Below are positions 47,561 to 60,195 of a stretch of 64,000 nucleotides of DNA, in pieces (position 1 is the stretch's first letter; the number at the start of each line of letters is the position of its first letter). The position numbers and the translations under genes were made by a program. Origin of the DNA: Diadema setosum (taxonomy: Eukaryota > Echinodermata > Echinoidea > Diadematoida > Diadematidae); contig CM067070.1 of the NCBI GenBank assembly GCA_033980235.1, forward strand, positions 29,278,627 to 29,342,626, given 5' to 3'. Below the pieces are notes generated by a model, which was given only the letters and a program-made list of their open reading frames with translations, did no database searches and was not told the origin of the DNA.

Positions 47561-49945
47561 TGTGGTACTCCCTGTGGTACTTGTCGGTACCACGCAATGT
47601 ACCACACACTTGTAATGTTACCACAGGAACTGTGTGGTACTGTACCACAGGCTTGTAGGGTACTCCCTGTAGTACTTGTCAGTACCACACAATGCACCAC
47701 ATAAATAAATGTTACCACAGGAACAGTGTGGTACTGTTTTACAGACTCATGTGGTACTCCCTGTGGTACTGGTTGGTACCACACAATGTACCACACAAAT
47801 ATATGTTAACACAGGAACTGTGTGGTACTGTGGCACAGGCTCATGTGGTACTCTAGGATGTACCACAGGGCAGTACCACAAGATAGTATACACACAAATT
47901 GTCCTGTGGTATTTTGGGACGTATACCACACGACAGTACCACAGGACAGTACCACATGAATTGCCCTGTGGTATTTTGGGACGTACCACAGGAGAGTACA
48001 ACAGGAAAGTACCACAGGATAGCACCACAGGACAGTACCACACGACTTGTTCTGTGGTATTTTAGGACGAACCACATTACAGTACCACAGGGCAGTTCCA
48101 CAGGACAGTACCACAGGAAAGTACCACAGGAAAGTACCACAGGAAAGTACCACAGGATAGTACCACAGGACAGTACCACAGGAATTGTCCTGTGGTATTT
48201 TGGGACATACCACAGGACAGTACCACAGGATAGTACCACAGGCAGTACCTCACGGCTTGTCTTGTGGTATTTTGGGACATACCACAGGACAGTACCACAG
48301 AGCAGTACCACAGGACAGTACGACAGGAAAGTACCACAGGATAGTACCACAGGACAGTACCACACGACTTGTCCTGTGGTATTTTGGGACGTACCACAGG
48401 GCAGTACCACAGGACAGTACCACATGAAAGTACCACAGGATAGTACCACAGGACAGTACCACACGACTTGTCCTTTGGTATTTTGGGACGTACCACAGGA
48501 CAGCACCACAGGGCAGTACCACAGGATAGTACCATAGGCAGTACCTCACGGCTTGTCCTGTGGTATTTTGGGACATACCACAGAACAGTACCACAGAGCA
48601 GTACCACAGGACAGCACGACAGGAAAGTACCACAGGATAGTACCACAGGACAGTACCACACGACTTGTCCTGTGGTATTTTGGGACGTACCAAAGTGCAG
48701 TACCAAAGGATAGTACCACAGGACAGTACCACACGACTTGTCCTTTGGTATTTTGGGACGTACCACAGGACAGCACCACAGGGCAGTACCACAGGAAAGT
48801 ATCATAGGATAGTACCACAGGACAGTACCACACGACTTGTCCTGTGGTATTTTGGGACATACCACAGGACAGTACCACAGGAATTGTCCTGTGGTATTTT
48901 GGGACGTGCCACAGGACAGTACCGCAGGATATTACCACAGGACAGTACCTCACGACTTGTCCTATGGTATTTTGGGACGTACCACAGGACAGTACCACAG
49001 GGCATTACCACAGGACAATACCACAGGGCAGTACCACAGGACAGTACCACAGGAAAGTACCACAGGATAGTACCACCGGACAGTACCACACAACTTGTCC
49101 TGCGGTGTTTTGGGACGTACCACAGGGCAGTAACACAGGACAGTACCACAGGATAGTACCACAGGACAGTACCACACGACTTGTCCTGTGGTATTTTTGG
49201 ACATACCACAGGACAGTACCACATGCAGGGCAGTACCACAGGACAATACCACAGGGCAGTACCACAGGGCAGTGCCACAGGAAATTACCACAGGATAGTA
49301 CCACAGGACAGTACCACACAACTTGTCCTATGGTATTTTGGGACATACCACAGGGCAGTACCACAGGAGAGTACCACACGACTTGTCCTGTGGTATTTTG
49401 GGACATACCACAGGACAGTACGACAGGAATTGTCCTGTGGTATTTTGGGACATACCACAGGACAGTACCACAGGATAGTACCACAAGACAGTACCACACG
49501 ACTTGTCCTGTGGTATTTTGGGACGTACCACAGGACAGTACCACAGGGCAGTACCACAGGACAGTACCACAGGAAAGCACCACAGGATAGTACCACAGGA
49601 CAGTACCACATGACTTGTGTTGTGGTATTTTGGGACGTACCACAGGACAGTACCACACGAATTGTCCTGTGGAATTTTGGGACGTACCACAGGACAGTAC
49701 GACAGGAATAAACCTCTGGTAATTTTTGATGTATACCACAGGAGAGTACCACAGGAACTGTACAAAATCCCACAGGAAAATCATGATATGGTGCTATTCC
49801 ACACAAAAGTACCACACAGCAAATTAAATTCGTAAGTACCACAGAAAAATGCTACAGGATATTTTTTTTTTCTTAACATTTTATACCAGAGGACTATCAC
49901 ATGAGGAGAATATCAAACAGCAGTACCACACAGGAGTGCCACACA
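47561..49945. repeat. 13-bp minisatellite, consensus GTACCACAGGAYA, 2.3 kb
   Basis: More than 130 tandem 13-bp units, many of them gtaccacaggaca, gtaccacaggata or gtaccacaggaaa. Every few units a spacer (acgacttgtcctgtggtatt followed by ttgggac) holds the unit in inverse orientation (tgtcctgtggtat), so a higher-order repeat with built-in palindromes results. The unit has no stop codon in most frames, which yields long spurious open frames on both strands. Edges decay toward 47561 and 49800-49945. Confidence 0.95.
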
Positions 49946-50699
49946 GGAAAATTGTAAGGCAGAATCAACTGAAATTTATAACAAAAATACAAACAAAAAA
50001 GCACATATTAATATTCCTTAATTAATTGCTAGATGAGCAATGCTCTGAATTATAGCAATTGATTTGCCATTACTTATCCTGTCCTACACTCCTACAGCAT
50101 TACCTATTTATTGAAAGTGCTGATGTAAAGCATGAGAAATTTCATAAGGACTTTTGTGGTACTGAAATCCCCATCCCACCAACCCCCGATTAACCAAAAC
50201 CTAAATCATCTCAGACCCACACTCACCAACTCACATACATACACACACCCACACACATACACACACGCAAGAACCGATGCCACATTCCTTCCTGATGAAA
50301 CGACTTCCCAATATTGATACGTAAGACATAATGGACCGTATGCATTAAAGCAACATCCGCCCGCACGCTAGTCCACTTCCTGGACTGTATTCGTAGCATT
50401 ATGTATACACTGGCATGCAGTGTGCCCGCGTACGTATTGTACGGACGTACGTTGATGGTGTCTGTATGTACACTGTATTACACAAAATCACCCCTCCTGA
50501 ATGATTTTCTTTTTCGAGAGTACCAATTGGTGGTCTGTCGCAATCAGCGGTTGGGCGCATTGTGTGGGTGCATGCATGTGTATGCGTGTATTAGTGTATG
50601 GAATGCGGACGATTAAAATCGTCCAGTATCTGGACTACCCGCACGCAAGCACCACTCCGAACTCAAATACAAATCAATTTTTGCCGCCAGCCGTCATCA
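49946..50699. other. ABCC10 intron, no separate feature
   Basis: Small CA tract at about 50230-50270. No exon was seen. Confidence 0.4.
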
Positions 50700-52900
50700 T
50701 GAATTGTCGCCAGACAACAATTTTTGACGGGGCAACAATTTATGTCGCAACAAAAGCAAAGATGTCAAAAGCATTTGACAAAATGTCACATTCCGCGTTG
50801 CTCGATACAGTTGCCAAGGATTACAGCATTCGCAGAATGGTTTTGAAATGGCTCAAATCTTTCCTTGTTCTACGAGACCAACGTGTGATGTACCAGGGTG
50901 CATTCTCCTCTTGGACTAGAGCCTCTTCGGGGGTACCGGAAGGAAGCGTGATCGGACCCTGTCTCTTTAACTTGTTTGTCAATAATGTGGCTCACTCCAT
51001 CAAGTCCACCACAGTTCTCTTTGCTGATGACATCCTCGTCTACAGAATAATACGATCCTCACATGACCAAGCAGTGTTACAATCAGACCTTGATAAAATT
51101 CACGAATGGTGCACGTCAAAGCAAATGTCTCTTAACACCGCGAAAACCAAGGTGATGCACATCACCCGGAAGCGGATACCGGATCAATACCCAGTCTACA
51201 CCCTTAACAATGACCCGCTAGCCCATGTACCATCCTACAAGTACCTTGGAGTGATCATATCGTCCGATCTCCGTTGGAACTTACATGTGGACGCTGTTGC
51301 AGCTCGTGCAAATCGGCTACTGGGTTTTATTCGCTGCATCGCACGTGGGGCCTTCACGCAGGCCATATTTTGTCTCTACCGGTCCCTGGTACTCCCAGTT
51401 CTGGAATATGGCATACCAGCATGGCACCCCAACCAGCCCAGGAGCATAAACTAGAGCAAGTTCAACGGACAGCGACCAGAGCCGCACTCCATCAAAGGAG
51501 GTGTAAGATGTCCTACGATGAGCGCCTCCGCTTGCTCCATTTGTCATCGTTACAGTCCAGAAGGGATTATGCTCTGTGCGCGTTCACCATAATGCCTTTC
51601 AGGGGTTATTAAATGTGAAGCTATATCCAACACTGTTCAGATAAATACCCGGCACCCATACCCTTTTACATTCACTCACCACCCGTCCAGAACCCAGCTA
51701 CTCTTCCTGTCCCCCACCCGTAGGTTTCCCAGACTCTGGAACAAATTACCTGACTCAGTAAGGGACTCGGCAGTTATTGATTCTCTCTCATCTTTCCTTC
51801 AACAACTGAGAGGTTCATTTTAATGTAGTGTATTGATAACCACAGGTATGATATACATACAATATACAAGTGTATGAGAGTCTCTGTACTTTGACTAATT
51901 TGTTTGAAATACACAAATGTGTCAAGTTAACTGTATGTTATCTCAGATCGGGTGCCCTGGTGCCCTGATTTCTGCTCTCATTTGGAAAGGATTTTACCGA
52001 CTTTTTTCAGGTTTTTGTGTCATCAGTATATTGTAACTCAGCTGATTTCAATCCCTGGAAGATGCAGGACATGTCTAAAGGAGGATTATGATTGATTTTA
52101 CCTGATAATTGTTTTTTGTTTTTTTTGGGGGTATTTTTTTTTGCTGTTTTTCTTATCATGATTGCTCTTGGTTGCCATAAAACACAGACTATTGATTGAT
52201 ATTCAGTTTTGTTTGCGACCCATTTATATCTTTGTCTCTGGGTTTCAGATTTTTTTTTTTTTTTTGTAAGACATATATAACATTAACTGATTAGTAATTT
52301 TATATTTTTTTTGGATGTTCATGCCGTAATTCATGCCTCACATTATTTAATATTATCTATGAATTTTGGCGTCTGATATAATGTATATTATGGGTTATGT
52401 AGTCTCAGGGTAATGATGAAGTTAAAGTTTTGAAATTATTTTTATATTTACTGTGTATCGAAGATGGTTTGGGGTATGTTGATGATACCTGCTGGCTTTA
52501 TACACTATAGTGCAGTTAGAGGGGATATTTGTTGTTGTTGAGATGTACTCTGATAACACTTTTTTGTATACTGGATTTTTTTTTCTTTTTTACGGGGGGT
52601 GGAATGAATGCCCATTTGCCACAATGATATTTTTAGCTTGTATGAAGAAAAATATCCATCTGGTGTACACGCTTAATTCAAAATTGTATTATTTCTTTTC
52701 TTTTATGTTCAACAACTCTCTGATGTGCTTCCTTAAGTTGGTTGGAGAGGCCCAAGGGTCATAGTGATTTTGATTGCTTTTTTCCAACCTGGCTCCTTCG
52801 GGAAGCTCAACAGGGAAAGCCCGACACTTTGTTTTCTTGTGTTTTGTTTGTTTATTCTGTTTCTCTGTTATCAAATGTATTGTTTTGCAAATGCCGAATA

Positions 52901-52947
<47 letters not shown>
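50700..52947 (+). mobile_element. 5'-truncated LINE with reverse transcriptase, 3' UTR and (AAT)n tail
   Basis: After an AATTGTCG-type stretch (50700-50755) the plus-strand frame enters the reverse transcriptase at KAFDKMSHSALLDTV (motif A). It continues with SSGVPEGSVIGPCLF (motif B), STTVLFADDILVYR (catalytic FADD), KTKVMHITRK, YKYLGVIISSDLRWN and LVLPVLEYGIPAWHP. A frame shift near 51450 leads to EQVQRTATRAALHQRRCKMS, and the C-terminus ends in FPRLWNKLPDSVRDS and LSSFLQQL near 51822. The following 1.1 kb is probably 3' untranslated, ending aaataataataat at 52905-52947. It is a different family from the other LINEs here. Opposite strand to the transporter gene. Confidence 0.88.
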
Positions 52948-52949
<2 letters not shown>

Positions 52950-53599
52950 CCAGTACTTCAAGGTACAAGAACAATCATACACCCAGAATTATGATTCATT
53001 CGAATAGACAATCTCGACACAACAGAGGATTTCCCAGTTTAGTTATTTCATCTTTATTTTTCCTAATTCCCTCCGTTAGAATAAGAAGCAATTTTACAAG
53101 ATATGGCTAGACGTATTGCAACTATGACCTTGACTATAAGGGCACTGCTCTATAGTGCATCAAGTTTTGCCTAAAGTCATGATAGCTCCAATTTTGTGCA
53201 CCAAGGCTTTCCAGGATAAGCTCATTGAGGAGAAGAAAAATCCGATTCCGTCAGGTCTCCAAGCGGAGAATGTAATGTGCGCTTTTCAGACTGCAATCTG
53301 CATCACTATTACAAGATTCTTTTCATGTGCCGTACATCTCACAATATAATAGTCGAATAGTCTAGTAGATTTTTTTTTATAACCTCGACAAGTTTTTATG
53401 TACAATTTGTTGTTGTTTTTGATGATGCGTGATCTAGATAGTAACTAAAGTAAATTCAGCCCGGCTTCCACCTTGTGCACCCCCCTTTTTTATTAGCCTC
53501 ATTAGCATAATTATTATCAGAAGAAAATGCGTAATATATTGCTAATTTTTTGCACAGGAATCCAAAACACTGGAAATACTATTTTTTTTTTTTTTTTTT
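52948..53599. other. ABCC10 intron, no separate feature
   Basis: No exon or transposon end recognised. Ends at a T22-type run (about 53581). Confidence 0.4.
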
Positions 53600-53800
53600 T
53601 TAGGGTTTTCTGTAATGAGGAATCCATTCACATCAACAGCGTTCAATTTCAAATGACGCAAGATTCTCAAATATCGTAGTTAGCATAACGAGGTAGTTTG
53701 CACAATGCAATAATGAAGTAACATAGGTAATTTACATACCATGCAGTCAGGCGCAAGATTGCATCTCCAATCTCGACAAAAAGATTGAAACATCAGTCCT
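53600..53800 (+). repeat. Dispersed repeat, copy 1
   Basis: Shares agggttttctgtaatgaggaatcca, tagcataa and gcagtcaggcgcaagattgc with copies at 55725-55900 (inverted) and 56440-57050. No coding content. Confidence 0.65.
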
Positions 53801-55724
53801 ATGAATAATACATGAGGTTTGATCCCATCATGCATCGCGTTGAGTTGCGTGTTATACCTATGGCAAATCAAATTGGCTTTGGAGCGTTATATCTTGAAAA
53901 ATCGGAACGTGAAACTTTCTGGTTTAATTTCCTTACAAATAGTGTGTGCTAGAAAAAGAATAGTTGAAGCATTTTCACACGAACAAACTAAGAAATCTAG
54001 CTTTGACAATTTGAGAATTTTGTACTGGAATACGTAATTAGGTTAACAATTTTCAAACATTCGAACAAACCGTTCGTTGTAGACTTGTAAAACAGGTGCT
54101 CTTTCATATTTAATACGTGAGCATTATACACACGCAAAACCCATTACTGAGTACTAATAGCGCGTATGCGGTGTGCTGCGAAGTTCCCAAATACTGTGAC
54201 GAAAGATTCGGTTTGCGACTTTTTTTTTTCGCCATTTCTATTCACCATCTATTTCGTAACATTGCTGGTATAGACTTTATGTATCTTGATACGGACTGAA
54301 GATTGCTGCAGTATGGAGACATGAAGAGAAGGACTGCAGATGGTAAATTTGTGTCTCAATGTTCTAACAGCTTGCACGCCGAGTTAACTCATCGTGTAGT
54401 CCCACGCGTTGAAAATTGTGATTGTGTTTCCATGACTGACTCTAGTAGAATGTGTGTGAACTGTGATGTGGGAAAGGAAACTCCACGTTTGGCCGCTACG
54501 AGATGGCACTTGCACATGTGTCCTCTCGGGGGGGGGGGGGGGGAGGACTCGAAGGGGGCATCGAGTTGTTTACAAGAGGATTACACAACCACGAGTGACC
54601 ACGTCTCGCACCTGTCAAACGACCGTTCCTCGACAATCGGTTTGATTGTATGGCAAGTACCTTATCTTCATTGTGTACATAATGGCAGTGTGTGATGAAA
54701 TGAAACATGACGGGAAGCAACACTGGTCACTACATCATGATCGCGTCATCTCTGTGAAGATATGCATTTATGAGCAACCTTGGAGCTCCATATATTTTTA
54801 TGTAGGTCTACATGGAAGACGTGTTAAAACCAGATGACGTTATCAACAGGTAAATTCAGAGAAAATGAGCACGCAAGTACACTTACAATTTCAGTTGCAT
54901 TTTAGTTGATGTGTTGACCCCAAAACATGGCGTTGTTGGCCTTTATAAAAGTTGCCCTTTTACGAAGTTACAAACGCAAACACAAGGAAAGTGACCAGAA
55001 ATTACTACACAAATGAATGTTCATGAAGTTGTTACCATAGTAAAAAGATAATTTGCCTCACGCTGCTATATACCATTCTGATTCAAGTATACTAACAATT
55101 AAACTCTGCCATCCCGCCTACAGGTGCTACGAATATGGTCATAATATTGCGGCAAAAGTAATATCACTCTATACAGGCTGTACTGCGATCCTTTCTTTAT
55201 AATCGTAGACAATAGAGAAACTGTTACAAGATCACTCCCGAAATTCCTGTAGGTGTACCAAATACGCTAAATATCTACATCATTATTCTAATTCTTCTTC
55301 TTTTTTTTTTTTTTTTTTGGTCATCTCCCATTGTCTAGAAGTCTACTCCATCATGGGTTCTAGCGACTACTTTCACTAGTAGGCAACTGCGACATATAAA
55401 TGATAATTGATGAACGCCTTTTATTTGTAGAGAATCACTCTCAAACAACACCTCATACTGAATGCAGGCAACCATAGGCTTATAGTGTGCACTACATGAT
55501 GCTATGTGTCACTAGGGAGGTGGGAACAGAGCTTTCCACCTCCCTGGTGTCACTTTCGATAGTACTAGTGTTCGTTCGTTCCTGATCTGCCCCCCCCCCC
55601 TCCTTCTCACGAAGCTCGCGATAATTAATAATTTCGTACTAGACGACTGCAAAGAGTCTACACAGCGCGAAGGCGATTTCGAGGCCCTCAGTTGGCGGGG
55701 CTGCGCCAGCAGCGGACTTTCAGT
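53801..55724. other. ABCC10 intron, no gene seen
   Basis: G17-type run at about 54529-54543 and T19-type run at about 55300. Scattered open frames up to 130 codons without motifs. Confidence 0.4.
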
Positions 55725-55900
55725 CTTTTTGACGAGATTGGCGATGCAATCTTGCGCCTGACTGCCATGTATATGACCTGAAAATGTTTTTAAGCACAAG
55801 GTTTTGTTGTTGCTGTTGATGTTGTAGATTCATATTTAAGATGGGTATTGAAGTAAACTGCGTTTGGTTAGTACCTTGGCAACCATGAGCAATCTTCATT
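55725..55900 (-). repeat. Dispersed repeat, copy 2 (inverted)
   Basis: Positions 55727-55775 are the near-exact inverse of 53748-53796 (gcaatcttgcgcctgactgc). The following part (aagatgggtattgaagtaaactg) matches 56680-56705. Confidence 0.65.
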
Positions 55901-55909
55901 AGCACTCTC

Positions 55910-56230
55910 ATTACCTCCGCCAAAGGGGGGGGGGGGGAGGTTATGTTTTCGTTACCGTTGGTTCGTTAGTTCGTTAGTTCGTTAGTTAGTTAGTTTGTCC
56001 GTGTGCAAAATAACTCAAAAAGTAGTTAACGGATTGGGATGAAACTTCTAGGAAAGGTTGAGAATGGCACAAGTAACAAACGATTAACTTTTGGTAGTGA
56101 TCCAAGAATTTTGGGGAAATATGAAGGATTTTTGATATTTTGGAAGGTAGGGTCAATGAACGTTTGCATGCGCGCACTAAAGTGCGTGCAGCTCTTGTTT
56201 CTGCTAGGGCGAGGCGCGCCGTGCAGCTGA
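55910..56230 (+). repeat. 'cctccgccaaag...gaggttatgttttcg' repeat
   Basis: A common metazoan marine repeat type: cctccgccaaag, G run, gaggttatgttttcgttacc, gttcgttagttcgttagtt, then aactcaaaaagtagttaacg and gatgaaacttctaggaaagg. Family assignment is from memory of its appearance. Confidence 0.6.
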
Positions 56231-56439
56231 GGGACTATGACGTAACAAAGGTTTCTATACAGTATTGGGAAATCGGGCGAGTTTCAGCACACAATGCTAC
56301 AAGTACGTATGGGTGGAAATCACTGATATTAGTGGTGGAAATGAGCTGCATGCTTGACGGAGGTTTGCGCTCTCAGAGTGCTTCTCTAGTTAGCATATTC
56401 AGCTCTGAATATGGGATATGTTGTTAATTTCACCGCAGA

Positions 56440-57050
56440 AAGCAGAAAAACACAGATACAATACGTCTTTCAAGGGTTTTCTATGACCTGGAATCCACTT
56501 TAACACAGGTTTGTACGTTCGAACGATGGAAGTGTCTTGAATATCATAATTAGCATAATGAGATAATTAGCATATAATCCTTGACACTGCATAATAATGC
56601 AGTACATGGTACCTATGCCATGTACTGTAAATGACCTGGAAAAGTTGGTATGGACAAGATTCTACAAGATTTGTGTTTTAGATGGGTACCAACAATGCAG
56701 TAAACTGAGCTTGGTTGCCACCCTCTTAACCTTTGGCAATAATCTATACATTATCATATCTACCTGAATCAGAGTGAAATGTAATATGCATGCTTTTAGT
56801 CTTAATCCGGGAAGCGTGAAAACGTATGGCTTTTTGAGGTTTTGAAGATTTGTATTGATGGAAAGATTAGGCTTGGTTGAAATCTTAGCAACCTTCGGCA
56901 ATTTAATCCCTTAGCATAAACATATTTAGCTTGATAAGTATAGAAACTGTTGTAAATGCTTAATATTACAGAAAACTTGAACAAAATTATAACGCATTTC
57001 CAAGGGATTTCTATGAACATGAATCCATTTGTAACACTGAATTTAATGGG
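56440..57050 (+). repeat. Dispersed repeat, copy 3, with small palindrome
   Basis: Contains caagggttttctatgacctggaatc at 56471 and a related ccaagggatttctatgaaca at 57000, tagcataatgagataattag, and a hairpin cagtacatgg/ccatgtactg at 56600-56630. Confidence 0.6.
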
Positions 57051-57222
57051 GGTGCCTGATGGGTTGGGAGGGTAAAGGCATCTCCCTTATGAAACAACCG
57101 TGAATATATACAGTCTATGTCACCGCCTACTAACTGACTACGAGTGAACGGAACGGCCGGTTAGGGGTTTGGGACTGGAATTAGAGTGGAGGGAATTGCG
57201 AGGGAGAAGTGCTGGAGCTCAC

Positions 57223-57383
57223 CTTGATGGTACCACCCTGTCGTTCGTGGGAGATGTCCTCAATGTACCGTTTGGTGCGCTCCACACTGACCATTTGTTC
57301 CTCCATCGCGACGAACCGCTCCAAAGAGTTCAAGAGAATGAAGGTGACGGACATGGTGTAGGAAATGATCATCCCAGCTTCGC
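57223..57383 (-). CDS. ABCC10: ABCC10-like transporter exon (last TM helix and linker)
   Basis: Acceptor gatgcgtcag, donor gtgagc, 161 bases. The exon reads GEAGMIISYTMSVTFILLNS (final transmembrane helix), LERFVAMEEQMVSVERTKRY (the conserved 'MVSVER' linker of ABCC proteins) and IEDISHERQGGTIK. The first two bases complete the glycine codon begun in the upstream exon, and the exon ends on a full codon. The acceptor's pyrimidine tract is a run of about 12 C. Confidence 0.93.
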
Positions 57384-58679
57384 CTGACGCATCCATTGGA
57401 GGGGGGGGGGGGGGATAGAAAAGACCCACACATACATCATTAACATAGAAAAGATAGATAAGTTATGTGATGATTTTGAGGCATTCAAGGCAAGATTACA
57501 TTACGGCTCCGCCACTAGTCAGGAGATAAAGTTTTATTTCACTCTTACTGTTCTGACAATTAGAATAAAGAAGAGTTCTTCATATGAAAAAAGGCATACT
57601 GCTATAATAGCAATATGTTTGCAAATGTCTACAAAACATAAATTGCTCTTTACATCCTTTCTTATGTTCATCTAGCATGGTGTGTATGTGTGCGTTGTGT
57701 GTGTGTGTTTGTCTGTTTGTTTGTTCATTCTTCCATCTGAGATGATGGCTGGATAGCCCCTATTCAGCTATGCCAAGCTGCAATGGTCTTCGATAGGGAC
57801 CAGTTGGATGTTAGGCGGGACCACTTCCCCGGGTTAAACAACTTGCTTGAATTGATAAACACGGATTTCATCTATGAAGTCATCGGTTTCCATTACCATG
57901 ACTAAGTAAATAGATTTTTTGACGCACAATAAAAGAACAAGTCAATGGGTCGGAATTGGATGTTTTCAGAATGAATGGCCTAGACCACAGAGACGTCATG
58001 ATTACGAGGAATGGGCTTCAGTGACGTTATGTCTCATAATTATTGTCTGAAAAGTGGGCGTCATAATAGACGTCACAGCATGAGTTAACGGTTTGGTCAA
58101 GATAGGATCATTTCAGATAAATTTCTGGTTTCCGTTTACAGGAAGTAATGACGTCAAGCGGGGGTTTGACAAATGAAAAAACAAAATGGTTAATACACTT
58201 TTGACAGGCAGATCATGTCAGCCATGTTAGGAAATGGAACAAGACTCCTGCTAAATTTTCGGAAGAAGTCGAAATTGTAATCATCACTCTACCTTTAAAA
58301 CAGGTTAAAGTAATACAGTCATTGTTATGTACTATGAATAAAGTGTGATTGACGTATTATATCGAGGCACACTGAACACAAAAATCAAACGAGTCGATGG
58401 AATAAAGGCCCGTTATCAATCGGCTGGGTTTCTGGAGATTAAGCCATTGACGATATAAAAAAGATCACTCTCGCAGCAGGAAGGACTTTCGTTCCAAATT
58501 CAACCCGTTCCATACTAAATTATGAAATCCCCCTAAAAATAATACACTGGCCACCAGATATCCGTATGAAACGGGTTATTAAAGAAGAGAGTTCCTGTGA
58601 CATCAAGTGGTCCTCCAGTTTGCTACACAAATATGTTGAATGTTCTTTATAACTATTATTTCCGTTACATCGTTTTCAT
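57384..58679. other. ABCC10 intron, no exon seen
   Basis: G12 run at 57402-57413, a GT tract near 57690. No repeat boundaries recognised in the rest. Confidence 0.4.
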
Positions 58680-58860
58680 TTGTGATGCCACAAACTGTAG
58701 TAGTCTTCTCATCCAGCGATGACATCATCACAACTGTAACAATTCATAAGTTTTAAATGGATTGTTCGCTTTTTCTTTTTTAATGATCTAATCTGCTAAT
58801 GTTTCTGGATTCACTCAATCCTCATGCATGTTTTGGGTTCCCTCCTTTTTAACTACATGT
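58680..58860. repeat. Diverged right half of the 9206-type MITE
   Basis: tgtagtagtcttctcatccagcg, attcataagttttaaatggattg and tggattcactcaatcctcatg follow the order of 9615-9755. The terminus is decayed. Confidence 0.6.
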
Positions 58861-58974
58861 TTTCTTTGTGCTCTAAATTCCATCAGCCGCTACAGACAGT
58901 TAGTTATTTATGTAAAAAGGTAATAATGTTGATAATAGTAAATTGCTTTACTAATCTGTAAGCCGGACACACAC

Positions 58975-59144
58975 CTGGATCCACCTGTGCGTACTGATGT
59001 TTTCTCACCACCATCACGGCCACCAGGGCTACCACAATGCTGCCAATCAGCTCCAGCTGGAATCTGAGCCAGCGACCCACACTCTCACCGTTGTACCAGG
59101 CTCGAAGGAAATGCTCCTGTTTTTTCTGGTGTTCCTTTCGAAAC
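58975..59144 (-). CDS. ABCC10: ABCC10-like transporter exon (TM helix of second membrane domain)
   Basis: Acceptor ttgtgggcag, donor gtgtgt, 170 bases. It reads FRKEHQKKQEHFLRAWYNGE, SVGRWLRFQLELIGSIVVAL and VAVMVVRKHQYAQVDPG. WLxxxLELIGSIVV is the standard ABCC helix after the intracellular loop. The last base begins the glycine completed in the next exon. (GAA)n at 59186-59216 lies in the intron just upstream of the acceptor. Confidence 0.92.
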
Positions 59145-59180
59145 CTGCCCACAATCAAAATGATAATAAGCGATAATACA

Positions 59181-59211
<31 letters not shown>

Positions 59212-60067
59212 AAGCAGGAGGATGAAACAGAGGAGGAGAAAGTTTAGAAGAGGAATGAGACAAAGAATAAGATAAAGAAATTAAAATTGACAGATCAAAA
59301 TGGTCACAGTACTTTTTTCAGCGATTAGCAGTGTGTTGACATGTTGATGGTAATTTTTCCACCGTTTCCTCATTTTTCTCTTTTTTCCCTTCTTTTTTAA
59401 AATGAAAAAATCCAAGCACAGTTTGGGCTGGTACCCCCACTAATAAAGTTTCGTCATTGTAATAGTAATGATTTTTTTTTTTTCAGTGTTGAGCAGTGTG
59501 ATGCCATATTGACGGTAGATATTTGTGTTTTTTTTTCTCTCTCTCTTATTTTTTCGCTTTTGTTAAAGCAATGCTAGAATTGATTGGGCTTGTACCCTAA
59601 CTGATTGATTATTTGTTGTGATTTATCACATGTGATCATCGTATTTTTTTTTTAATATCATGTTTTTTATATCAGAGCACTGAAATAATCTGTTTTTTAT
59701 GATTATGATTGTTAACATGTGTAATTTAGCCTTCGGCTGCAGCTGCCAGACATGATTTTTAATACAAACCTGTTCAATTCAATACAAAAAAAAAGAGAAA
59801 TGCAGGTGAAGTAAGAACAGAGAAATATGAATTAAACAATATAAGAAGAAGATGAAAATGTAGGCCTGGTATTAGTGGTAGCGCAGCATGCATTTGTAGC
59901 AGCTCTTGTAGTTGTAGCAGTAGCATTAGCAGCAGCAGAAGTAGTAGTAGTCATGTTGTTACTGGTAAAACTCATTTGAAACGTTGGAAACGCAGTACTG
60001 GGCATTGACGAAATGTATCAAGCAGGAAGCATGAGGAACTACATGTGATGCTGACATTCTGACTCAC
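59145..60067. other. ABCC10 intron
   Basis: Holds the (GAA)n microsatellite (59186-59216), T runs, and an agccttcggctgcagctgcc / gttcaattcaatacaaaaa stretch (59725-59795) that may be a LINE 3' end. Confidence 0.45.
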
Positions 60068-60195
60068 CGTCGTGAGGCTCGCATAGCTTTGATGACGGGG
60101 AGTCCGGCTAGAGTCTCTAAGAAATGACTGGCGACGACAGAGTTGCAGTCACTGTACATGTGGCGCAGTTCTCGGCACGTCTTGCGGTAGTATTT
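60068..60195 (-). CDS. ABCC10: ABCC10-like transporter exon (intracellular loop), first in window
   Basis: Acceptor atctaatag, donor gtgagt, 128 bases. It reads KYYRKTCRELRHMYSDCNSV, VASHFLETLAGLPVIKAMRA and SR. SHFxETLAGLxVIxA is the hallmark of the cytoplasmic loop in the second membrane domain of ABCC proteins, after the helix pair that precedes YYR. Earlier exons (first membrane and nucleotide-binding domains) must lie upstream, beyond the window; none was found between 60196 and 64000. Confidence 0.92.

Noticed and set aside
47536..49842. Long open frames of 120-262 codons on both strands, rich in CGTVLWY or YHRTVPQ repeats
   Set aside because: They are a by-product of a stop-free 13-bp repeat, present on both strands at once, with no domain and no splice context.
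47561..49945. Possible CRISPR-like array
   Set aside because: Units are contiguous 13-bp copies without unique spacers, in a metazoan intron, with no cas genes.
50501..51454. 317-codon frame as a host gene
   Set aside because: It contains LINE reverse transcriptase motifs A to C and begins inside the domain. The first 90 codons are non-conserved read-through.
54303..54695. 130-codon plus-strand frame
   Set aside because: It crosses a G17 run and has no motif; no splice signals or homology recognised.
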